DNA of 64,000 nt from Apostichopus japonicus (GCF_037975245.1 NC_092561.1:17553001-17617000); one strand, 5' to 3'. Shown: positions 1 through 12,961, counted from the first letter of the stretch. Notes: generated by a model not told the origin, from the sequence alone. Numbers and translations are program-made.

Positions 1-199
1 TAAATTAGTTATTTAAACTTACACAGTACCTATCATGGTAGTAAAGACATCAGCTATGACATTGCTTATTAGTTTATGAAAACTTTGCTTTGAAGATGGT
101 AATGGAATGTAACAGAATTACAATGTTGAGGATCTACTTTTACAATTGTAAACATTTTTGTGCAATCATGTGAAATTGTATGCATCAAACAGACATTAT

Positions 200-664
200 T
201 ATGTACAATCATATAATGTACAACAATAGACCTTATAATGCACAACACTAGACCTTATATTGTACGACAATAGACCTAACAATGTACAACAATAGACATT
301 ATATTGTACAACAATAGACCTAATAAAGTAAAACAATAGACCTAACCATGTACAATAAATATATTGTACAACAATAAACCTAATAAAGTACAACAATAGA
401 CCTTATAATGTACAACAATAGACCTTATCTTGTAAAACAATAGACCTTATAATGTACAACAATAGACCTTATCTTGTACAACAATAGACCTTATAATGTA
501 CAACAATAGATATGATGTACAACAATAGACCTTATCTTGTAAAACAATAGACCTTATCATGTACAACAATAGATATAATGTACAACAATAGACCTTATAT
601 TGTACAACAATAGACCATATATATACTGTACAACAATAGACCTTTTAATGTACAACAATAGACA
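200..664. repeat. Minisatellite, unit about 22 bp
   Basis: About 21 head-to-tail copies of a unit close to AATGTACAACAATAGACCTTAT. Variants include CTTG for AATG and AAAACAATAG for TACAACAATAG, and a few units are shortened to about 17 bp. The array stops abruptly at 664, before non-repetitive sequence. The open frame on the minus strand through it only reflects the periodicity and is not a gene. Confidence 0.95.
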
Positions 665-976
665 AGGAACCCGATGCTGCTTGCTTGCTTTATCAAATGT
701 AAATAAGTGCATAACAAATCAAATATAAGTCGATCGCAGAGTAATGAATACATTATTCTTCATGAGGACGGTAAAAAAACTGGCAAGTAATTAACCTACT
801 TAATTATAAATGAAGCTTAGTTAACGAATTAATTCTACCTGCTATGGAAATAGACCTAACTTTAATCTGTACAGTACTAAAACTGTGGCTAAAAACCATT
901 CACCTTAATATAGAGTCAATTATTGCATGGGCAGCTTTTCAAATGAGCCAATGTATTATGGTAATGACAAACTCTA

Positions 977-3900
977 GCTGGGTCAATCCATGCCAAATCA
1001 ACAGTGGCCTCCACGTCGACCCTCTCAGAATCGCCTGAAATTGATATAGTGTCTTGCCATATGTCTCAAAGGATGAAATTGGGCAAAAAAAAAATTTTAA
1101 AAATTTTTGTTGCTAGGATACGGCCCCGCCTAGCAACCAAATCTGGATTGCATTTTAAGAGCCCTTAATTTGTGTCAAGTTTGGAGGCATTTTTTGCATA
1201 AATGTTAAGTATTTTATGTCTAATATTGCAGATATTGTGGAAGACATGTGGCCAGTCAACGAATTAAGCTAATTTTGAGGAAAATTTACGGTCTCAATTT
1301 TTCGTAACAAGTAATTAAAATGGCAGAAAATGAGATAGGGGTCTTTTCTGGCCCTACTTTGAGTGTGCTCTATATTCACAAGCAGAGGCATGTTTGAGTT
1401 TTAATTTCCATAGGATCCTTGTCCAGTGGTAGTTGTACGGGAAAAGTGCAAAAAAAAAGTCAAGCGGGTCGTACGTTTTACGAACAGCGCCCTCAAACTT
1501 AAGAAATCTCACTTCTGGCCCTTATTGGGGGTCCATTTTGGGCCTGTGGGTATTTTTTTTAAAAACCATTTTTCAGGAGCGTATTGACCCTATTTTTAAA
1601 AACTCAAGTCAAAAAGTTGTGTATTTTGTGTTATCTACTCAAATTTACGACTCGAAAATTGCGAAAATCACTTCGTTCATATGTATGAAAATGCTTGCAC
1701 AAGCCGATTTGAGTAATTCAAATGACAACAACTTCTTAGCATTAGCATACAGGTGCTTAACAATTATGAGGGTGGTCCACTAGCATAAGGACTACAAATA
1801 AACTGCATTTTCAGGGTCATATGCCCAACGATGCCTGTGAACAGCGCCCTCAAACATCACATTTTACCAATATTTTGGGCTATTTTGGGCATTTCAAGGT
1901 CAAATTTGGTCACAATTAAAAGTTTTATTTTTGGTTTTTAATACAAAATTAGTAAGATATGTATAGTTATGATGCACAGAATGAGCTAAAACATCTTTTA
2001 TATTAGTTATTAATGCTCTGATGAGCAGCTTAAAGTGGCGTATATGAGAGTTACATCAGCTCTACAGAAACATGCTTGCGAGGGCAAACAGTGGTAACAT
2101 TGTATCTTCATTCAAAGAGATGTTAAACAATATTAGAAATTATTGAAATGTATTTATTAAAAGTGTTCTGTCTAATACTCTTTGACTCCTTCTCACCCCC
2201 ACCCCTCCCCCAACACCCTCCCCGTAGTGCACTATGCAGATTTGTATACATACAGTATGTGACTGACTTTTACTGCATAGAGACTGCATAAACATGCATA
2301 TATTGAATGTTTTGGTATGGTAATCTTCTGCTTAAAATTGTCTGTATGCATGTTACCCACCCCTCCCACCCACATCCTCTACCCAACCCTATATCAGAAT
2401 AGAAAATGAATGTGAACCAGTGCATACAGTGTGCACTATATATGTGTGTACATGTTCTGTACAGTGTTATTTTACACCAAGTACTATTTAAATACACACT
2501 GTCCAAAATCATGTACAGTATACACACTGTACATGTATGTACTGGTTAAAAATTCCTTTTAAAATATTAAAAGTCTTTTAATTTAGTGAATTAGCAAATG
2601 CATACACTTCATTGCAAGTATTTAAAAAGACATTGAAATATGCACAGTATGCACTATGCAGTGTGCACTATATATGTGCGTACATGTTCAGTACAGTGTT
2701 ATTTTTCACCAAGCACTTTTAAATAAACACTGTCCAAAATCATGTACAGTATACACACTGTACATTTATGTACTGGTTAAACATTCCTTATAAATTATTG
2801 AAAGTCTTTTAATTTATTGAATTAGCAAAAGCATACACTGCATTTCAAATATTTAAAATGACATTGATATATGTATATGCACAGTATTGAATGGAATGAC
2901 CAGTACACAGTGTGTACTGTACATGATTGTGGACTGTGTATTTATTTGCTTGGTGTATTACACTGTACTGAACATGTACACACATATATAGTGCACACTG
3001 TACGCACTGGTTCACAATTTTCTATTCTGATATACAGTAGGGTTGGGTTGAGGATGTGGGTGGGAGGGGTGGGTTACATGCATACAGACAATTTGAAGCA
3101 GAAGATTACCATACTAAATAATTCAGTATACCTTGAATGCATGTTTATGCAGTCTCTATGCAGTAAAAGTCAGTCACATACTGTGTGTATACAAATCTGC
3201 ATAGTGCACTACTGGGAGGGTGTTGGGGGAGGGGTGGGGGTGGGGGTGAGAGGGAGTCAAAGAGTATTAGACAGAACACTTTTAATAAATACATTTCAAT
3301 AGTTTCTAATGTTGTTTAACATCTCCTTGAATGAAGATACAATGTTACCACTGTTTGCCCTCACAAGCATGTTTCTGTAGAGCTGATGTAACTCTCATAC
3401 GCCACTTTAAGCTGCTCATCAGAGCATTAATAACTAATATAAAAGATGTTTTAGCTCATTCTTTGCATCATAACTATACATATCTTACTAGTTTTGTATT
3501 AAAAACCAAAAAAAAAACTTTCAATTGTGACCAAATTTGACCTTGAAATGCCCAAAATAGCCCAAAATATTGGTAAAATGTGATGTTTGAGGGCGCTGTT
3601 CACAGGCATCGTTGGGCATATGACCCTGAAAATGCAGTTTATTTGTAGTCCTTATGCTAGTGGACCACCCTCATAATTGTTAAGCACCTGTATGCTAATG
3701 CTAAGAAGTTGTTGTCATTTGAATTACTCAAATCGGCTTGTGCAAGCATTTTCATACATATGAACGAAGTGATTTTCGCAATTTTCGAGTCGTAAATTTG
3801 AGTAGATAACACAAAATACACAACTTTTTGACTTGAGTTTTTAAAAATAGGGTCAATACGCTCCTGAAAAATGGTTTTTAAAAAAAAATAAAAAAATACC

Positions 3901-4481
3901 CACAGGCCCAAAATGGACCCCCAATAAGGGCCAGAAGTGAGATTTCTTAAGTTTGAGGGCGCTGTTCGTAAAACGTACGACCCGCTTGACTTTTTTTTTG
4001 CACTTTTCCCGTACAACTACCACTGGACAAGGATCCTATGGAAATTAAAACTCAAACATGCCTCTGCTTGTGAATATAGAGCACACTCAAAGTAGGGCCA
4101 GAAAAGACCCCTATCTCATTTTCTGCCATTTTAATTACTTGTTACGAAAAATTGAGACCGTAAATTTTCCTCAAAATTAGCTAAATTCGAAGACTGGCCA
4201 CATGTCTTCCACAATATCTGCAATATCAGACATAAAATACTTTACATTTATGCAAAAAATGCCTCCAAACTTGACACAAATTAAGTGCTCTTAAAATGCA
4301 ATCTGGATTTGGTTGCTAGGCGGGGCCGTATCCTAGCAACAAAGATTTTTAAAATTTTTTTTTTGCCCAATTTCATCGTTTGAGACATATGGCAAGACAC
4401 CATATCAATTTCAGGCGATTCTGAGAGGGTCGACGTGGAATCGACCCAAAAATCTGTTGATTTGGCATGGATTGACCCAGC
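977..4481. mobile_element. Long palindrome (foldback-like element), about 1.5-kb inverted arms, TA at both edges
   Basis: The left arm (977 to about 2530) is repeated in reverse complement from 4481 back to about 2925. Both edges read TA-GCTGGGTCAATCC on their own strand, so the element is bounded by TA at 975-976 and 4482-4483. TA is its own reverse complement, so it could be a TA target duplication or part of the arm. By eye the arms differ by scattered substitutions, a few short indels and an extra 16 bp or so near the right edge. Each arm carries internal echoes of AACAGCGCCCTCAAAC (near 1484 and 1837) and a frame of about 117 codons that starts at TTG, not ATG. No transposase is visible, so this is a nonautonomous element or a segmental inverted duplication. 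A transcript would fold into a very long hairpin. Confidence 0.85.
2427..2880. repeat. Tandem duplication in the centre of the palindrome, 232-bp unit
   Basis: The block starting CAGTGTGCACTATATATGTG at 2427 recurs at 2659 with the same order of landmarks: GTACATGTTC, CACCAAG, CCAAAATCATGTACAG and a run near GTCTTTTAATTTA. The two units differ at scattered sites. The start of this block also appears inverted in the right arm around 2925-3010, so the loop was built by duplication of arm sequence. Confidence 0.85.
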
Positions 4482-6370
4482 TACTAACTGATGCAACAAC
4501 ATCACACAATCAACTTAATACAAATAGTATTTTGCAAACTGTCTTTGCATAGTGCTAAAAAATAACCAGAGAAGTCAGTCTTAGTTGGGTGCAACCTTGA
4601 CGACCACCAAATGGCCCCTGTAGAGACATTAAAGCAACCTTGAAGCATTCATTTAGACTAAATCACGACGTTAACCTCTAAAATTGCCAAGATATGACGA
4701 GCACTTGTTCAAACATAATTAAGTTTCGGTAAGATATTAACTAGAGAAGGGACGAGCTCTCCTGCGCATGAAGACGCTTGACGTTTCATTAATTGATGAG
4801 AATTGAGGAAAATTAGAAACCTGTCATGTTTCTTAAATTAATATCACAATTTCTGCTAAATATTCACATGAGCATGCATACATCCATCAACTAGATGCTC
4901 GGTATTAAGTTCTTGCTAAATGTCAACCGACCATTTTGCAAATTAAAGTATGACTGGATTACCATGGCAACAGCCAATAGGCATCTAACTGAACGATACA
5001 GGCTGTCTGACATATACATATATATTTTTTTTGGCATGAAAATACTAAACCGATCCGGATTCAATAGTAATAAAATGCTTCTGGGTATATTGCTTCTGGG
5101 TATATTTCAACCATAAGAGTAACACTGAATCTCAAACGAAAAAAAATATATATCAAAATGTTAAATGTTAAATATAGAAAAATGTTAAATATATCAAATG
5201 CTCAATGGCATTTAACGAACCTACTCTGGATTTTTTAAGAATCATGATATCCTAATTACTGTGCTCTGAATTCCTCCAAAAATGAGAAGCCTAAAAAATT
5301 CAGCTAAGTAGGATTTGACTTTATCATCATGTAGGCAAAGTTTTGCCCAGCATCAAAATGTAAAGTGCAAAGAGAGAAAAAAAAAAAAATGAAATAAATT
5401 TCTTTCAACATTTCTTTCCCTTTGGAAGACCTTTTTTTAATTTTTTATCATCGTACGATATACGCGGAAAATCTAAATTGATCGGAAAGGAAGAGAGATG
5501 AATGCTCATCCGCGCTCCCCGTGGATATGTTTCTTGCAAACATGACTGTGGACATAAATAGCGCTCCCAGTCACTAATTGGATTTCTGAAAATTTATGTT
5601 AGCTTGCTTTGTTGATTTTCAAAAAACCTGAATAAATAGAGACTTGTCCCGCGAAGGCAAGAGGGAAAAGTTTAATCACCGGTACTATAAATAAAAGCAA
5701 GATGGCTCCATCAGTCATATATATCCCAAGTGACATGAACTCTGCTAGTAGCGACTAGAGCATCATTTATGCCAGCACTGATCAGTACTGTTTAAGGCAA
5801 GTACTATTATTTTCCTTTTTTGGATTTTCAATTCGTTTAGACGGCTCTCCATGAAACAGTGAATGGATATTTACTGTGAACGCATCACGATATGCACTCG
5901 GGCTGTATCTGACATCAACATTTGTTTAAGGAAAAAAAAATTCATATATTTTGCCAAGTCAAATATAAATCAGAAGCGGTTCCATTTAAGCTTTCCCTTA
6001 CCAGATTATTCAAGTTACACATCTTAATTTTCAACTGCTCGTTAATATCGATTTAAAGGAGTATGCTACCAGGGAGAGAAAAATTGTCACAATCAAATGG
6101 ATTTACCTAAAGAGCAAGCCTCGAATGCATCAGTTCAGCAAGTTTTTATCAAAATCTCCCAAATACTAGCAAAAGTAACAAGACAATTGATCAAACTCGG
6201 AGAGCCATCGATATATTTTCACCCCATCTCTCCTTCCTCCCCTCCCTCCTATCCTCTTCCCTCCTCCTGTGATGCAGCATTTTCAGCTATTTCTTATTCT
6301 CTCATAGTAACTTTCAAGCACACGATACATGGCAGGAGAGGAATTACTCTGAAATAGTCGGAGAGAGAGA

Positions 6371-6416
6371 TGGGGGAGGGGGTGGGGAAGGGTGGGGGAG
6401 GGGTGGGGGAGAGGGG
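6371..6416 (+). repeat. G-rich tract, possible G-quadruplex
   Basis: Nearly uninterrupted G runs of 3-5 separated by single A or T (GGGGGAGGGGGTGGGG type). The pattern fits a G4-forming sequence on the plus strand. Similar tracts recur through the window. No gene is associated with it. Confidence 0.7.
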
Positions 6417-9400
6417 ATGCACCCCATACCACAGTTCCTAAACTTTTATAATTTACTAAACAAATAAAAAAACCTATAAAATTAATTGAAGTTAAAAACA
6501 GGACCTAATAGGATGTCTAAAGTTGATTGATTGAGATATTATTGATATTAATTCGCAGGTTTAGGGTTTCTTGTATAAACCTGCTGGGAATGTACGACCG
6601 CATGTTTAAACCCTTGCTCTGAGTTGAAGACAGCTTGTATATATGTAAAGTTATAAAAATCTTTTTTACTCTTTCATTTCTATCATCGACTGTAGTTGCT
6701 GGTGGCCAAGAATGGACTCGGGTCACTTTATTGAAATCGAGAGGATTTTTAAACTTTGCTGGTAATATCACACCAACACCTCGATCCTGTCACATATGGC
6801 AGATCTGTTTTTTGGGGTTTGGGGTTTTGTTTTTCTATTCCAGACAGCAATATCGTAGACATTGGTGAAAACGAAGCTATTAGATATCGGTTTTTTATTA
6901 ATTAATGCTTTATAAATTTAATAAATACAGAATTACAAATAAAAGACATTCATTTTGGTTGATTGTTACAAAGAAGAATCTCCCTGAACATTACTGTTGA
7001 GACGGAATTCTACTGGTAATGACTTATCGAGACATCACAGAGAAGCAAGTGTTATGAACCTTGGCCCCATTTTCTTTATTTTTTTTGCTTTGATGCAGAA
7101 ACTGAACTTGGTTTATTTCGTGAGTACGGCAATGATGACACAAACCATCCAATGGTTTTCCTTTATGGACTTTTTCTAGGCAATAAAATGAAACTATATA
7201 AATTTTCTGAACTTTGCAGTGAGAGTGGTGCAATTGCCAGTTGTCCTTGAAGATACTGACAAGAAAAATCAAAGTTTTTCAAGAAGTAAGAATTGATGCA
7301 ATTTGGTACTTTGCTACACACTCTGCAAATGTATTTGTTCATTCAAATATCTTGCCACCTGAAATCCACTTCAGCTCCTAATGTTACTATGGCGACAGCT
7401 TTCCCTTTTAACCAATCAATGTAATCTCCAATTACTGTCTGTTATCAATAGCGCAATATCTGCATTGCCATGGTAACACATTTCATGGACCTTGACTGTG
7501 AGCTAGCTGTCTGCAAAAGGAAACCATCAAAAGATTTTGATAAAAAAATTAAAAAATGCTTTTATTCAGAAAATCCTGTCTTCTAAAGTTCTATTAGTAC
7601 CATTCTCAATTCAGATGATTCTCATTGTCAAATGTATTTGCTTATCTTTTCAGATAATATTTTGCAATAAGTTACCCGGAAACCTAACCAATAACATCGC
7701 AACCACGTTTTCCAAGATGGATAAACCAAATTATATGACAGGATATGAAAAAGTAAAAAAAAGGGGGAAATGTTATTGCACTTTCGTAGAGATTTACCAA
7801 TCACTTTACGGACATACTCGGCAAGGTTTTGAATTTCAAAAGGACACTGTGATGGGTATTGTACTTTGATAATACATACATATTACTTCCACCACCACAC
7901 AGACTTCATTGTCCAAGTTTTGCGGGAGGGGGGAAGGGGGGAGAGGATATGTATACCTTGCCTGAATAAGTATGTGGGAATGAGAGAGATATTGATAATA
8001 CAGGGCCCGACTAACTAGATTTATTCAAGATTTACTCTGCTCACATTGAATGCATGAGGAGATATGATCTTTGAATTAAAAGAAACTCAAATTATGAAAA
8101 CGTAACTCTGTTCTCCTTAAACGTTTATGACCATGACCCAGGACCTAGTTTCCATGAGGACTGAGCCATGACCCTGACTCCCACAATCACACCCACCCCC
8201 ACCCACCAGCACTCATTTGAATAGATTGTTCAGCATGCATGAGAAGCTGCTTAAACTATGAGTATGTTAAAAATACCCTTGTCGATCTTCGTCGTCAAGC
8301 TCTGTAAACTGTATATTTTCTGAATTTTTGACAATCTGATCAAAAATCCTGCAACACCACATGAATATTTTTCCAACGACTCCAGGCTAATTTTCGAATT
8401 CATGACTCACAGTTTGAGAACAGTCTCAGTAACTGATACCATCTACAGGGGGAAGTGCTTCTGAGCGCAGCTAACTCAATTTTAGGGATTATTCATTGAA
8501 AAACATACATATTCATATTTTGGGGCTTTCCTGATAATGATTGGCCCAGATAAATTTATGGATCTTTGAGGGGTTAATACACACAGTACAAATATATATA
8601 CCTTACATATATTTAACCATCCACTATGAATTGCCCTGAATTGATGGCAAAATGCAGACGAAACTCACATACCGGTATCGGTTGCAGGATTCTACTCAGC
8701 AAAACCCGTCAATCGTATTAAAATGAGTTGGAAAAATTCTTTTAAAGGACACTAAAAATGACAAACTAAGTGAAAGAAAAAAAAACAAAAAAACTTTAGA
8801 CTTCCTACTTTGGATGTGGTCTGACTATTTTAAGCTTTCTTTCCAATCATCTGTATTTTATCATCATCATTCTACCGATTTATTCGACGACTAACTATCG
8901 AAGACTAAAACACAACCGTGACCAAACAAATCTTAAGCCAACATTTCTAACAGCAGAGCCGGGAGGAACACCTTTTCATGCAGGAGACTAATTTGAGTTT
9001 TATATCGACTGCAAGAAAGAAACTTTTGGTTAAAAATAACGTTTAGGCAAAGAGTAAACCTGCAGCCCACTGGCGAGAAAAACAGCTTTTGCTACAAAAA
9101 TTCTCCAGGAATACCCACGGATAGGACACGGTTTTGTTGTTTCTGCACGTCTGGGCAACCTCGACTTATTTCCAGGCGATAGAAGTAAGTGCCAGCCGAG
9201 AGAGTAAAAACATAAATCTCTTAACGCCTCCAGTCAAGAAAATTGTTGAATATGTCAACAATTTTCACCGATGCAAGAGAAAAAACGGCAGAGATAAAAA
9301 AAAATCTGACAAAATGTAATTTCAGATTCAAGGTTGCGAAAAATTTACCGTACTTTGCGATGTCGGTTGTAAAGAATATGACAGGAAGCTGAGATGAGCT

Positions 9401-10290
9401 CGCCGGTGTGATATTCAAACAAGCAAGACAGAATTGAGGAGAGGGTCCACAGATATGAGGCTGTTAGGCAGATTAACAGACTCTGTTCTGTTAAGCTGTT
9501 GAGACTGAGTTAGCGGCAAGGTCTAAAACATAATTATTGATACAAGGGGATTAAAGAACGACTAGTTTCTAACGAGACTCTTTATAATTACAAGTACAAG
9601 ACCAGGTTTGAGAGCGAAAAAATTAGCTTCAACCCTAAGGAAGACACCTCCCGACCGAAAACAAGTTTGCAGCCTTTTTCCTTTCTCCGAGCTAGAGTGT
9701 TCGATAATTATCATCGTGTCACAGACGCATCAAAACCTGCAAATTAACTTGAATAGCGGTTGCCATGGATACGCAGGAGTGTCTATTCATTACATATTTA
9801 ATCTTTTTGTTTCTGATGAATTTTACCTTTTACTCTGAATTCCCTTAAAAAAAAAAAAATTAGATTTGCATGTATAAAAAGAGAATTTTGTATTAACATT
9901 TCAACCTAATTGTAAACAAGAGTAACCAAGTCGACCGATAAGTGTCTACATTTGCAGACGTTAGTCCTCCGTGCGAGATTAAAATGAAACTGTTGAATTT
10001 ATAACTGTCTGCCTCAGCGCTAAGGAATATATACCTGTCAGGTATAATACAGGAATATACAGGTATAATACAGGAGTCTAGTAAAGGAATATGTGAGGTA
10101 TAATACAGCACATACGAGAACGTCCTGCAAACATGGCTCAATTGATACAATATAGGCATAGCAGTTTTTTGCACTATTTTATGGTAGTAACCAGAAGTCA
10201 GAAATCTTAAAGTCGGATTTGCAAGACCTTAAAACAAGGATTAACAAGTTTTTGTCTGGTTACTGTAAATTTTGCTGGCAGAAGAAGAAG

Positions 10291-10647
10291 AGGGGTGGGA
10301 GGGGGTAGGGGGGTGTGAGAGGGTAGGGGGCACTGTACCGGGAGGTGCCTTTCAGAGAAAATCCATTCAACAATTTTGTAAAATAAAACCTATTACATAG
10401 GATGCAATATAAGTTGAAATTTCAAAAATTGATAGGATGCAATGAGGGTGGGTGGGGTGGGGTATAAGTGGGGAGGCTATGCTTACCCTATTCCCTGTTA
10501 TATGTACACATTGCAATATGAAGAGGAATCTCTATCCTGATGAATCCAACCCCTGCTTTTGGACTTGACCAATTTGGTAATTTTGCTGGGTGGTTGGGAG
10601 ATCTAAATGTGAAGGGGGTATGTGGGGGGAAGGGGGGGGAGAAGGGA
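10291..10647 (+). repeat. Cluster of G-rich tracts
   Basis: G-run blocks occur at about 10291-10330, 10444-10475 and 10613-10647, each made of GGGG or longer runs with short A/T spacers. The sequence between them is ordinary AT-rich DNA. No coding feature overlaps. Confidence 0.6.
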
Positions 10648-11804
10648 TGTATTGCTTTCAATTTGTAACTTTTCTAATTCATGTAGATATATAACATCCA
10701 GTCATAATGAAAAATAGAAGTCTGAAATCAATCTTGCAATAAAAATAAGAAAAGAAAGGGAACAATGAAAAATAAAAAATATCATAAAACATTATTCTGA
10801 AAATTCAGCGGAAATTATCATGAAAGTGATAAATTCTAGAGAAATATCTCACAGTCGTAAAACTGAAAACTATTATCATCATATGGCAAACACAAATGAT
10901 GGCAATGTTATGGAATTAAACAAAAGAAGTTATTCCAAACAAGAAAGGAAGGACATGTACTGATAACAATGACTAACAAACAAAACAAAAGAACAAAACA
11001 AAACAAAACAAAAACAGAACAGAAAAAAACAAGAAAACAATGGGCGTGGTTTGGCAGCATAATTCACGACTTTTGAAATACAAAATGCAAAATCAAACAT
11101 AAAATGTTAGTAACAAGATAACCATTACCGGACAGACAGAGAAATAACAGATGTAAACAAAAACAGAAGTTCCACAAATTGGATGGAAACATGGGACAAC
11201 AATGCCTGCCACCGTGGACATGAGGACATAATCCCCTTTGTACTGCCAAAAATGGAGGACTGGTAAAATAACACAAAGGATGAGAAATGTACAAGTCATA
11301 AAATCAAAGGAAAAAAGGCTAAAATAATACCAAAAGGGAGAAGGAATAAAAGTAAGTATGTATCAACCAAAAGTAAGCAGATATAAAAGATATAAAAACA
11401 TGAAAAAAATACCCCCAAAATTGACAATGTTTTTTTTAAAAAAATTCTTGAAGGGTCAATTTCTTCCCACCCAGTTTATGTAGGTACCATCCAAAAGATT
11501 GCCGATTTTTTTTTCCACAGTACAGGACATCTGTCTGTCTCAAGGTTACATCTAAAGAGACGTTCTGATTCGTCGAGAATCAAATTTGGTAACAAAATTA
11601 ATGATTATTACGAAGACTATGTGAACTATTTCTAGCAGGTCATCCATTTCAAACTTGCATCCTATTTTCCCTTTACATTATATGTCAAATAGTGGTGAGA
11701 CAAAAACGAGTGAAGGATGACTTAAGAAAAAAAAAAATGGAAAAAAAACGGAAGAAAAATGAAAGGAATTTTTGTTTGCAAAAGAAAGGAGGAAGTATAT
11801 CAAC

Positions 11805-12239
11805 CTGTCAAATTAGCGCCAAACAGTCCTCCTGGACTGGTAAAGCTCCCTCTGTTGTTGCCTTGGAAACCATTGGCAAACCCACTGTTGACACTGCCCG
11901 GACTGGACTGAAGACTATTTGCCGTCCCACTGCTGCCACCGTTGGTGAATGAACTGTTCCCACTTGCAAAGTTGCTACTGTCGTTGCTCTGGCTGTTGCT
12001 GCCACCGAGCTGCTGCTGCGGCTGCTGAAATCCAGAGAAACCAGAGGCCAGTGACGTGCTCTGGCCGCCTGTGAGCCCCAGGGCCGCACCCAGGCTGTTC
12101 CCGGAGGCCAATGCTGAGCCCTGGCCGCCCGTGAGCCCCAGGGCCGATGCTGCGGCCGCGGCTGCGGCTGCAGCCGCTGCTGCGTTGATGCCTGAGGGGT
12201 TACTACTGGTGGTGGCAGACATGGACGTACTGGAGACAC
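11805..12239 (-). CDS. CELF: CELF-type RNA-binding protein, poly-Ala / Ser-Gly-Asn-rich linker exon
   Basis: This 435-nt exon has the acceptor TCATTTGTAG on its upstream side (12250-12240) and the donor CAG|GTTGAT at 11804. It starts and ends in phase 1, matching the exon at 25760-25581. It encodes VSSTSMSATTSSNPSGIN, then 12 alanines (mixed GCA/GCC/GCG/GCT codons, so not a pure trinucleotide run). A near-duplicate pair follows (ALGLTGGQ...LASG, twice), then FQQPQQQLGG and a Ser/Asn/Gly-rich tail ending GLFGANLT. CELF proteins carry a low-complexity linker of this kind between RRM2 and RRM3, which contributes to splicing activity and protein contacts. The exon is much larger than typical vertebrate linker exons. 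It is assigned by phase, position, strand and composition, not by conserved motif. Reading past the donor gives Gly then TGA, so a truncated terminal exon is the alternative. Confidence 0.75.
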
Positions 12240-12313
12240 CTACAAATGACATGGACGGAGACATGAACATAGACAGAGTGACAGAGGACAGCTTGAAATA
12301 TCATTAGGTGACA

Positions 12314-12670
12314 GTTTGATAGGATACAACTGTGACAGATGGGGTGGGGACATAGTCACACTGATTCCAGAGATATTAGCCACAGATGCAGATGGATGCA
12401 CACATGTAAGAACAAAATGTGAGAGATGGGGGGGGGGGTATTGTCACACTTATCGCATGGGTATCATTGTGACAGATGTGGACGTATTCAACACAGTTTG
12501 ATAGGATACAACTGTGACAGATGGGGTGGGGACATAGTCACACTGATTCCAGAGATATTAGCCACAGCTGCTGCGCAGACAGATGCACACATGTACGAAG
12601 GATTACAAATTGTGAGAGACATTGTCACATTTATCTCATGGGTATCGTTGAGACAGATGTGGACATAGTC
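12314..12670. repeat. Intronic tandem duplication, 182-bp unit, next to the poly-Ala exon
   Basis: The block beginning GTTTGATAGGATACAACTGTG at 12314 recurs at 12496, continuing through GACATAGTCACACTGATTCC, the TGCACACATGTA part and the ATCTCATGGGTATC part. The first copy has a GGGGGGGGGG expansion and the second lacks it. It lies about 75 bp upstream of the acceptor of the exon at 12239, so it could hold the branch region or splicing elements of that exon. Confidence 0.9.
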
Positions 12671-12961
12671 ACACTTGTAAGGATATTATTGTAAAATATG
12701 CCCCCATATCATCCCATTGTGACAGATAAAGGCAAGGCTTACCCTATACGGGTACCACAGGGATGGACGTGGACTTCAATTTGATGAGCTATCAATGTGA
12801 CATGTATACAGTCAAAGCGGGTCAAGATATCAATTGTATACAGAGTATTTCTCTACTCAAAATCCAATGTTTCTCATCAGTATTGTCATCAACTGTTTCC
12901 CTTTTAATCTTAATAAGACATACTACTTCATTTTGGCCTCAGTATTCTCTGTTGGTACCCA

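Larger units (their letters stand above)
1..11804 (-). other. CELF gene, sequence downstream of the last visible exon (probable intron)
   Basis: This 11.8 kb follows the donor site at 11804. The preceding exon ends in codon phase 1 and reading on hits a stop two codons later, so splicing to an RRM3 exon is expected. I looked on the minus strand for the conserved RRM3 pattern (NLFIYHLPQEF, CFGFVSYDNP) and saw no match, so RRM3 probably lies left of the window. The region holds a minisatellite (200-664), a long palindrome (977-4481) and G-rich tracts at 6.4, 7.9, 10.3 and 10.6 kb. The stretches 4500-6370, 6420-10280 and 10650-11800 show no gene, RNA or clear repeat. Small ORFs there look like chance. 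Confidence 0.6.

Noticed and set aside
2026-2050. Possible hammerhead ribozyme (CTGATGAG in the left palindrome arm, inverted in the right arm)
   Set aside because: The CTGATGAG box is present but no CGAAA box follows a short stem II at the right distance, and no stem I or III pairing is visible.
1-11804. CELF RRM3 exons
   Set aside because: Searched by eye for NLFIYHLPQEF and FGFVSYDNP coding patterns on the minus strand. None was found, so none is annotated.
11808-12307. Two further long frames over the poly-Ala exon (one on each strand)
   Set aside because: They are alternative-frame shadows of the GC-rich CELF exon. The frame with phase-matched splice sites and CELF-like linker composition is the real one.
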